DNA from: an uncultured Eubacteriales bacterium
GTDB lineage: Bacteria > Bacillota > Clostridia > Oscillospirales > CAG-382
Direction of reading: 5' to 3'
Assembly: GCA_900546385.1 (NCBI GenBank)
Contig: URCT01000008.1
Coordinates: forward strand, 1-39,549
Length of the DNA: 39,549 bases
Positions 1-5,895 of this stretch are shown one piece after another; the stretch's first letter is position 1; each line of letters starts with the position of its first letter. The notes under the pieces are model-generated. The model was not told where the DNA came from, searched no databases, and worked only from the letters and a program-made list of their open reading frames with translations. The translations under genes and the position numbers were made by a program.

Positions 1-21
1 CGGTCTCCGACGCACAAAAAC

Positions 22-40
22 TTGCCACCGGCAACTTTTT
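22..40 (+). terminator. Possible small terminator at the window edge
   Basis: A short hairpin (TTGCC, 3-nt loop, GGCAA) is followed by CTTTTT on the plus strand. It could end a plus-strand gene lying before the window. The following 80 bases are GC-rich and can form several overlapping hairpins, but no open reading frame is convincing there. The stem is only 5 bp, so this is weak. Confidence 0.3.
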
Positions 41-123
41 GCACGTCCGAGCAGCTTTTTCCGGCGGCTGCGCCGCGGGATCGCCGCGCCGCTTGGCGGC
101 ATGGAACGTCACCATAGCAAAAT

Positions 124-150
124 AGGGAAGGACTATTGCTATCCTTCCCT
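124..150 (-). terminator. Terminator after rpmF
   Basis: A 9-bp perfect stem (AGGGAAGGA at 124-132 and TCCTTCCCT at 142-150, 9-nt loop) lies 47 bases beyond the rpmF stop codon. Read on the minus strand it is followed by ATTTTG, a weak T-tract. It probably ends the short DUF177-rpmF transcript. Confidence 0.65.
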
Positions 151-197
151 GAATTTTGCGTTTGTTCTGTTATAAGCCGTGGAAAGCAATCGATAAC

Positions 198-395
198 TTA
201 CGCTTCTTTTGCCGCAGGCTCCTTGGAAATATATTCCTTGCCGGCATAGGTTCCGCAGTTCTTGCAAACTCTGTGAGAGAGAATAACCGTGCCGCATTTC
301 GGGCACTTGGTAATGCCGGGCATGGAAAGCTTCCATACGCTGCTGCGTCTCTTGTCTCTTCTTGCTTTCGAGACTTTCCTCTTCGGTACTGCCAT
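198..395 (-). CDS. rpmF: 50S ribosomal protein L32
   Basis: This 65-residue protein is bacterial ribosomal protein L32 of the large subunit. The N-terminus MAVPKRKVSKARRDKRRS is the family signature. The pairs CPKCG and CKNCG supply four cysteines, so this is the zinc-binding form; cysteine-free paralogues used under zinc starvation exist in other bacteria. The ATG at 395 is chosen because AAGGAGGTG sits 8 bases upstream. An in-frame GTG at 404 falls inside that ribosome binding site and cannot be the start. It follows the DUF177 gene by 73 bases, the usual pairing, and has its own promoter in the gap. No plsX or fabH follows within the window, although these are common downstream neighbours. 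Confidence 0.97.
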   Translation of the reverse strand: MAVPKRKVSKARRDKRRSSVWKLSMPGITKCPKCGTVILSHRVCKNCGTYAGKEYISKEPAAKEA

Positions 396-450
396 TGAAG
401 GCACCTCCTTTTATTTTCACCTTTATTTTTAACAATTTAACACAAAGAGT

Positions 451-479
451 ATTTTAGCACAAAATACTCTACTTGTCAA
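451..479 (-). promoter_or_regulatory. Promoter for rpmF, embedded in an inverted repeat
   Basis: On the minus strand TTGACA (474-479) and TAAAAT (451-456) are separated by 17 bases, just upstream of rpmF and overlapping the last codons of the DUF177 gene. A perfect 10-bp inverted repeat (446-455 and 461-470, loop AGCAC) covers the -10 and most of the spacer. The repeat could bind a dimeric regulator or act as a weak terminator for the upstream gene. Confidence 0.7.
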
Positions 480-1002
480 GGTATTTTTTCAAATCCGCCA
501 ATTTATTTGCACCTGTGTCAATTTTACAGCTGCAATCACGCTCATTTTTGTTGATTCCGCAGACCGGACACAGCCCTTTGCAGTCCTCATCACACAAAAC
601 GCGCGACGGAAGCTCCAAATAAAACACGGTTCGTGCAAGCTCGCCGATGTCGAGAAGCGAATCCGGAATCTCGATGTAGTCCTCGCTGTCCTCCGACGCA
701 AGCTTTTTGGTAAGTCCGTACACACGCGCCGCTTCAAAGTGCCTGCTTAACGCGGTGAAACACCGTGCACAGTGCGTTTCATAGTCGCCGCTCACCGTGA
801 AAGCAAGCTCCACATAGCTTTCCGTTTTGCCTCTGCCGTGCGCTTTTTCGTACACACGGCCGACAACAAGTACCGGCTCGGTAAACAATAGGTCATCTTT
901 TTCGGTTTCTTCGGGTACAAACGTAAAGTCAAACGGAATTTCCGTCACTTCACCGTTGTAAATCCGGGAAACATCAATTTTCGGGATCGGATGGTTTGGC
1001 AT
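469..1002 (-). CDS. DUF177 (YceD-type) protein
   Basis: This 177-residue protein belongs to the DUF177/YceD family, almost always encoded directly before rpmF. In E. coli YceD has been linked to 23S rRNA accumulation; I infer a similar ribosome-assembly role. Visible features are the CARCF motif near residue 77 and the C-terminal zinc-knuckle-like CDEDCKGLCPVCGINKN, followed by a further C-x-C pair. The charged middle region is typical of the family. The start at 1002 has only a modest ribosome binding site (GGAAAGAG). A near-perfect promoter lies at 1047-1075. It is soluble, with no membrane segment or signal peptide. Confidence 0.92.
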   Translation of the reverse strand: MPNHPIPKIDVSRIYNGEVTEIPFDFTFVPEETEKDDLLFTEPVLVVGRVYEKAHGRGKTESYVELAFTVSGDYETHCARCFTALSRHFEAARVYGLTKKLASEDSEDYIEIPDSLLDIGELARTVFYLELPSRVLCDEDCKGLCPVCGINKNERDCSCKIDTGANKLADLKKYLDK

Positions 1003-1046
1003 AATCTCTTTCCATTCTTCCGCAAAGTGCCAAGATGCGCTTTTCT

Positions 1047-1075
1047 ATTATACTATGCTCTTGCACACTTGTCAA
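1047..1075 (-). promoter_or_regulatory. Promoter for DUF177-rpmF
   Basis: On the minus strand TTGACA (1070-1075) and TATAAT (1047-1052) are separated by exactly 17 bases. This is a full sigma-A consensus located 45 bases before the DUF177 start codon. Confidence 0.9.
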
Positions 1076-1119
1076 GGATTTGCGGCAATTGTTTCAAATT
1101 CCTTTATAAATTCTGCCGC

Positions 1120-3222
1120 TTAAACGTCCAAATTCGTGACGTACTTCGCGTTTTGTTGGATAAATGCGCGGCGCGGCTCGACTTTTTCGCCCATGAGCAG
1201 CGAAAACGTTTCATCCGCCTCCATGGCATCCTCAATGCGAACCTGAATGAGCGTGCGGTGTTCGGGATCCATGGTGGTTTCCCATAACTGATCCGCATCC
1301 ATCTCGCCAAGACCTTTGTAGCGTTCGGCGTCAACATTCACGCCGCCAAGCTCTTGAATGTACAAATCGCGCTCCTCGTCCGAGAAAGCATAGCGAATCT
1401 GCTTGCCCTTGAACACCTTGTAAAGCGGCGGCTGGGCGCAGTAAATATGACCTTCTTCAATGAGCGGACGCATATGGCGGAAGAAGAATGTCAAGAGCAA
1501 CGTCTTGATGTGCGCACCGTCCACATCGGCATCGGCCATGATGATAATTTTTCCGTAGCGCAGCTTTTCAAGATTGAATTCCGTGCCGACGCCGCAGCCG
1601 AGTGCGATGATGATCGGCGTGATCTGCACGCTGGAAAGGATGCGGTCGAGACGGGATTTTTCGACGTTCAAAATCTTGCCGCGCATCGGGAGAATGGCTT
1701 GGAATTTGCTGTCGCGGCCGTCTTTGGCCGTACCGCCTGCGGAATCACCCTCGACTAAGAACAGCTCGGTGTCCTCCATGGAGCGGTTCTGACTGTCGGC
1801 AAGCTTGCCGGGCAGCGTTGTGCCTTCGAGTGCCGTTTTGCGGCGTGTCAATTCACGCGCTTTTTTTGCGGCTTCTCTAGCGCGCGAGGCGGCAAGTGCT
1901 TTTTCGATGATGATCTTTCCGGTGGCCGGATTTTCTTCAAGATAAGCGGTCAAACGCTCGGTCATGAGTGCTTCGACGAACGGACGGATGTCGGCGTTGC
2001 CGAGCTTGCTCTTGGTCTGTCCCTCAAACTGCGCTTCGGGCAGCTTGACGTTGATGACGGCGCAAAGACCGTCGCGCACGTCCTCGCCCATGAGGTTTTT
2101 GTCATCGGCTTTGAGATAGCCGAATTTGCGCGCGTAGTCGTTTAAGATTTTGGTGAGTGCGTTCTTGAAGCCGGTCTCATGGGTGCCGCCCTCCATGGTG
2201 CGCACGTTGTTGGCAAACGAGAAAATGGTTTCATCGTATTTGTCGTTGTACTGCATGGCAATCTCGCAAGAGGTATCGTCTTTTTTGCCGGAAACGTAAA
2301 TGACATCCTCGTGCAAGAGATTAGCGTGCTTTTTGGCGTTTAAGTGCTCGACAAAGCTGCGGATGCCGCCTTCGTATAACAGCTCGACTTTCTTTTCCTT
2401 TTTGGGAGCGGCATCCTCGGGAGCAACGCCCTCTTCATCGAATTCGTGTTCGAAGCCGTCGCCGTCGGTGTCTTCCTCATCCTCGTTGTATTCGGTGATT
2501 TCCGGAACATTTTCATGGGTTTCCGGACGCAGATCGACAAGCTCGATGGCAAGTCCCGCGTTCAAAAATGCCTGCTCGCGGAGCATGGACAAAACGGTGT
2601 TGTATTTGACGACGATTTCATCGAATATCTCGGCGTCCGGCTTGAAGCGGACATACAGACCGTGTTTGTCGGTTTCGCCTTCTTCCACCATGGGACGGGC
2701 GACCTTACCGCGTTCAAAGCGTTCGGTGTATTTTTTGCCGTCGTGGCAGTTGACAATCTCCGTCCATTCGGAAAGCGCATTCACGACCGACGCGCCCACG
2801 CCGTGCAGACCGCCGGAAATTTTATAGCCGTCGCCGCCGAATTTACCGCCGGCGTGCAGCACGGTAAAGACCACTTCCAGTGTCGGAATGCCCATTTTGG
2901 GGTGAATACCGGCCGGAATGCCGCGCCCGTTGTCAAGAACGGAAATGCTGTTGTCCTCGTGGAGCGTGACGATGATGCGGTCGCAGATACCGGCAAGAGC
3001 CTCATCGATGGAGTTGGTCACAATCTCGTAAATGAGATGGTGCAAGCCCTTTTCGGAGGTTGAACCGATATACATACCCGGACGCTTTCGGACGGCCTCC
3101 AAGCCTTCGAGGACCTGAATCTGGCTTTCGTCGTATTTATGCGCTTCGGTGTCTACCGCCGTGTCCGCCGCCGTCACTTCCTCGGTGAAATGCTCATTTT
3201 CAAAGTTTGTGTTTTCCTGCAT
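1120..3222 (-). CDS. gyrB: DNA gyrase subunit B
   Basis: This 700-residue protein is the ATPase subunit of DNA gyrase. The GHKL ATP-binding domain shows NSIDEALAG, DNGRGIP and GGLHGVGASVVNALS. The Toprim part shows EGDSAGG and DADVDGAHI, and the C-terminus ends in NAKYVTNLDV, as in Gram-positive GyrB rather than ParE. Family members are usually 630-650 residues. The extra length is an acidic insert at about residues 236-276, rich in E and D and ending in a lysine cluster, just before the LYEGGIRSFVEHLN segment of the transducer domain. The start at 3222 has AAGGAG 6 bases upstream. It lies 44 bases after remB in the wecG-recF-remB-gyrB operon. gyrA is not in the window. Confidence 0.96.
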   Translation of the reverse strand: MQENTNFENEHFTEEVTAADTAVDTEAHKYDESQIQVLEGLEAVRKRPGMYIGSTSEKGLHHLIYEIVTNSIDEALAGICDRIIVTLHEDNSISVLDNGRGIPAGIHPKMGIPTLEVVFTVLHAGGKFGGDGYKISGGLHGVGASVVNALSEWTEIVNCHDGKKYTERFERGKVARPMVEEGETDKHGLYVRFKPDAEIFDEIVVKYNTVLSMLREQAFLNAGLAIELVDLRPETHENVPEITEYNEDEEDTDGDGFEHEFDEEGVAPEDAAPKKEKKVELLYEGGIRSFVEHLNAKKHANLLHEDVIYVSGKKDDTSCEIAMQYNDKYDETIFSFANNVRTMEGGTHETGFKNALTKILNDYARKFGYLKADDKNLMGEDVRDGLCAVINVKLPEAQFEGQTKSKLGNADIRPFVEALMTERLTAYLEENPATGKIIIEKALAASRAREAAKKARELTRRKTALEGTTLPGKLADSQNRSMEDTELFLVEGDSAGGTAKDGRDSKFQAILPMRGKILNVEKSRLDRILSSVQITPIIIALGCGVGTEFNLEKLRYGKIIIMADADVDGAHIKTLLLTFFFRHMRPLIEEGHIYCAQPPLYKVFKGKQIRYAFSDEERDLYIQELGGVNVDAERYKGLGEMDADQLWETTMDPEHRTLIQVRIEDAMEADETFSLLMGEKVEPRRAFIQQNAKYVTNLDV

Positions 3223-3266
3223 GATGTTCTCCTTGCTTTAACGAGTGATAGATTCAATCGTGTTGT

Positions 3267-3554
3267 TTATAAATACTTGGACTGCCGTTTCCAGCGTCCG
3301 TACAACGACGCCGACGAAAGCGACGTCATATAGGCTTGCTCGCGGATTCCTTTGGATACGACCACAAAGGTTTTCGGCAGATCGCTTGCCACATTGATAA
3401 GCCTTTTTGCCTGTTCAAGCGATGCAAGATACCGTTTGGTATCGGTTTCGGTGCTTGCCGTATCGAGGTCGAACACGCCCAAAATATCTTCCTTGGCAAG
3501 CACGGTCGTGCCGCCGATGTTGAGATAGGGGTGGTTTTTCGGAGCATTTGCCAT
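3267..3554 (-). CDS. remB: DUF370 protein RemB (YaaB)
   Basis: This 95-residue protein matches the DUF370 family. In Bacillus the paralogue RemA is a DNA-binding activator of matrix genes, and the RemB/YaaB gene sits between recF and gyrB exactly as here. Recognisable parts are LNIGGTTVLAKEDILGVFDLDT near the N-terminus and DLPKTFVVVS in the middle. The ATG at 3554 is chosen because AAAGGATG lies 8 bases upstream; upstream in-frame codons run into recF. The gap to recF is 20 bases. The C-terminus is longer and more basic than in YaaB, which may support DNA contact (inference). Confidence 0.9.
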   Translation of the reverse strand: MANAPKNHPYLNIGGTTVLAKEDILGVFDLDTASTETDTKRYLASLEQAKRLINVASDLPKTFVVVSKGIREQAYMTSLSSASLYGRWKRQSKYL

Positions 3555-3574
3555 AATGCACATCCTTTCGGCTT

Positions 3575-4822
3575 TCACGGCCGGTCTTTTTGAAAAACGC
3601 CGTCCGACACGTGCCAAACGACGGCATCCGTGTGTTCGCCGAAGGCGTTTTGGTCGCAGCAGGTGATAAGTGCCTGTCTGCCGCCGATCAAGGCAAGAAG
3701 TCTTGCGCGGCGTTCCGCATCTAATTCGCCGAGAAGGTCGTCGAGAAGAAACACCGGATATTCGCCTGTCAACTCCTTAAAAATCTCGCCCTCGGCAAGC
3801 TTTAAGGCAAGCACTGCGCTGCGCTGCTGCCCTTGGGAGGCAAAGGTGCGCGCATTGAAATCCGCAACGGATAAGATTTTCTTTTCGGCTTTCGGGTTGT
3901 ATGGCATATCGGACTCGGCTTCGTTTGTTTCGATGCCTTCCGTGTGCGCAAGCTCTTTCTCCGACGCATGGTCGGCGATGTAAACGGCAAGATCGTCTTT
4001 GTGCGGGCCGTGCAACGTGCGGCAGAGCCGCAGCTCGGACGCGCGGTCGGCACGGTAGATGGCGTTTAGCCGCTCACGTATCTGCGCGATATCGGTGCTT
4101 TCGGACAAATCCCGTCCGGCCGCCGAAAGATAGCGAATGTCGAGTGTTTCGCGGCTGTCCGTGAGAGATGCATAAAACGAACCGGCAAAGTGCTTTAAGC
4201 GTTCGGCAAAGGCATAGCGTTGGCGAATGAGCACAGCACCCGATGAAGCAAGCTGGGCGCTCAATACGTCAAGATAATCGTTGTCCGGCACGCCCGACGC
4301 TGCCTTTTTCAGATAGTTGTTTTTTTGGGACAGCACCTTCAGATACTCGTTCATACAGCGCACATAGCGCGGCGCAAGCTGGGAAAGTGCCATATCGAGA
4401 AACCGCCGCCGCTCTTCGGGACTGCCCTTGATGAGCGACAGGTGATCGGGCGTGAAAAGCACGGCGCGGAAAATGCCTAAAAATTCGGAGGCGCGCGGCG
4501 TTTCACAGCCTTGGTAGAGCATTCGTTTGGCAAGCGACTGCGCGCCGTTTTTTTGCCAGCGCAGCGTCATGCGCTCGGCGTTTTCGGCATTTGCACGTAA
4601 GAAACGAATATCGGCGGCGGCATTTTTTTCGCCGCGTCGGATGAAATCGGTTTCTTGGCGTGTGCGGAAGCTGCGTCCAGACGCAAAAAGATAAATGCAT
4701 TCGAGCGTATTGGTCTTGCCGGCGGCGTTTTTGCCGCAGAGCAGGTTCACACCGTCGGAAAACTCTAAGGTTTGCGTCGCAAGATTGCGGAAATTCTCGA
4801 TTTCAAGCGTTTGTAATAACAT
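3575..4822 (-). CDS. recF: DNA replication and repair protein RecF
   Basis: This 415-residue protein is RecF, an SMC/Rad50-like ATPase that helps load RecA at gapped DNA. It begins MLLQTLEIENFRN, has the Walker A motif GKNAAGKT near residue 33, then GPHKDDL, the signature FASQGQQRS and the Walker B region FLLDDLLGELD. RecF is usually 350-375 residues. The surplus here is a charged insert at about residues 285-320, between the GPHKDDLAVYI strand and the ARTFASQGQQ motif. Its ATG (4822-4820) overlaps the stop codon of the preceding glycosyltransferase by one base (TAATG), so the two are translationally coupled. A longer in-frame reading exists but would overlap that gene and lacks RecF similarity. 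Confidence 0.96.
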   Translation of the reverse strand: MLLQTLEIENFRNLATQTLEFSDGVNLLCGKNAAGKTNTLECIYLFASGRSFRTRQETDFIRRGEKNAAADIRFLRANAENAERMTLRWQKNGAQSLAKRMLYQGCETPRASEFLGIFRAVLFTPDHLSLIKGSPEERRRFLDMALSQLAPRYVRCMNEYLKVLSQKNNYLKKAASGVPDNDYLDVLSAQLASSGAVLIRQRYAFAERLKHFAGSFYASLTDSRETLDIRYLSAAGRDLSESTDIAQIRERLNAIYRADRASELRLCRTLHGPHKDDLAVYIADHASEKELAHTEGIETNEAESDMPYNPKAEKKILSVADFNARTFASQGQQRSAVLALKLAEGEIFKELTGEYPVFLLDDLLGELDAERRARLLALIGGRQALITCCDQNAFGEHTDAVVWHVSDGVFQKDRP

Positions 4823-5592
4823 TATTTCGCCGGTTGGCTCGGTTTGTTGCCGTGAAGAACCGTTCCGAAAAGAAATTTCGGCAGCTTCATCATCCGGCCG
4901 ACGCGTGACGGATTTTTGGAAAACCGGTACAGCCATTCGAGATTGTGTTTTAAGTAAAACTCCGGCGCACGGTCGGCAACACCGGCAAGTACGTCCAGCG
5001 TACCGCCGAGGCCTGCGGCAAAGCGAACCGAGGTGAACTTCTTTCGGTTTTTATAAATAAAACGCTCTTGCTTGGGCGCACCCAGGCAGACAAACAAAAT
5101 CTGTGCGCCGCTTTGGTTGATTGCGTCGATGATATCGTCAGTTTCTTCTTCGCCGAAGAAGCCGTCACGACCGTCGATTTCGATGGCGGGATATTTTTCT
5201 CTTAACGCGTCGGCCGCAAGCTCCCAAACGGCTTTTTTGCCGTCGGACGCTTTTGCACCGCCGAAAAAGTACAGCTTTTTGTGTTCTTTGGCGGCATATT
5301 CGATGATTTTTGCCGCCATTTCCACACCGGCGACTTTTTCCTTCAAAGGCGTTTTCAGAATCTTCGACGCATAGACCACGCCGATCCCGTCCGGAATGGT
5401 GAGATCCGCGGTGTTGACGACATCGTAAAGAGCCGGATTTTCCACGCACGCCTGCACAATTTCGGAATTGGGTGTCACCATATAGGAAAACCCTTCGGTT
5501 TCGATCAGCGTTACGGCTTTCCGAAAAGCCTCATCCATGGTAACGTTGTCGAAATACACGCCACGGACGTTGATTTTATCGTTTTGCGGCAT
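4822..5592 (-). CDS. WecG/TagA/CpsF family glycosyltransferase
   Basis: This 256-residue protein is a GT26-family N-acetylhexosaminyl transferase. Relatives are TagA, which adds ManNAc to lipid-linked GlcNAc in wall teichoic acid linkage synthesis, and WecG in enterobacterial common antigen. Family motifs are TPNSEIV, DLTIPDGIGVVYA (containing the conserved aspartate), FFGGAK, LGAPKQERFI and GLGGTLDVLAGVADRAPEFY, then a basic C-terminal tail ending near residue 256 that may dock on the membrane. The ATG at 5592 follows GTGAGGAT by 6 bases; the longer in-frame start at 5637 has no ribosome binding site. It is first in the operon with recF, an unusual partner. The exact sugar cannot be read from sequence. 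Confidence 0.9.
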   Translation of the reverse strand: MPQNDKINVRGVYFDNVTMDEAFRKAVTLIETEGFSYMVTPNSEIVQACVENPALYDVVNTADLTIPDGIGVVYASKILKTPLKEKVAGVEMAAKIIEYAAKEHKKLYFFGGAKASDGKKAVWELAADALREKYPAIEIDGRDGFFGEEETDDIIDAINQSGAQILFVCLGAPKQERFIYKNRKKFTSVRFAAGLGGTLDVLAGVADRAPEFYLKHNLEWLYRFSKNPSRVGRMMKLPKFLFGTVLHGNKPSQPAK

Positions 5593-5686
5593 AAAAATCC
5601 TCACTTTTTTACACAGAAACTCCCATATGCGCGGCACGCAAAAACGGATTTTGCACCGATTCGCATACGTATATCAATTCTATAAT

Positions 5687-5715
5687 AGTATACCACAAAA
5701 ATTCGGATTTGTAAA
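5687..5715 (-). promoter_or_regulatory. Promoter for the wecG-recF-remB-gyrB operon
   Basis: On the minus strand TTTACA (5710-5715) and TATACT (5687-5692) are 17 bases apart. The leader to the glycosyltransferase start at 5592 is about 90 bases. Confidence 0.8.
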
Positions 5716-5803
5716 GGGCTTTTTCTAATTTGAATTTTTGTTAAACAAACAAAAACATAGCAAAGAACAGCGCACGTGAAAATCTCATACCTAAATTTCA
5801 TTC

Positions 5804-5832
5804 TTGACAACCTTCGGCTACTCCGTTATACT
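5804..5832 (+). promoter_or_regulatory. Promoter for the three surface-protein genes
   Basis: TTGACA (5804-5809), 17-base spacer and TATACT (5827-5832) form a near-consensus sigma-A promoter. The start codon of the first gene is 64 bases downstream of the -10 box. Confidence 0.88.
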
Positions 5833-5895
5833 TATAACAAAGAACTTCATATACATTCTTATACATATGTAGATAATTTTCAAACGAGGTGCTGT

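Larger units (their letters stand above)
5593..5895. other. Divergent intergenic region with two promoters
   Basis: This 303-base gap separates the minus-strand wecG-recF operon from the plus-strand surface-protein operon. It holds one promoter for each direction (5687-5715 minus, 5804-5832 plus), about 90 bases apart. The AT-rich stretch between them carries no reading frame I would support. Confidence 0.75.

Noticed and set aside
2446..3063. Plus-strand open frame over gyrB
   Set aside because: Antisense to conserved GyrB sequence, with no ribosome binding site or recognisable domain.
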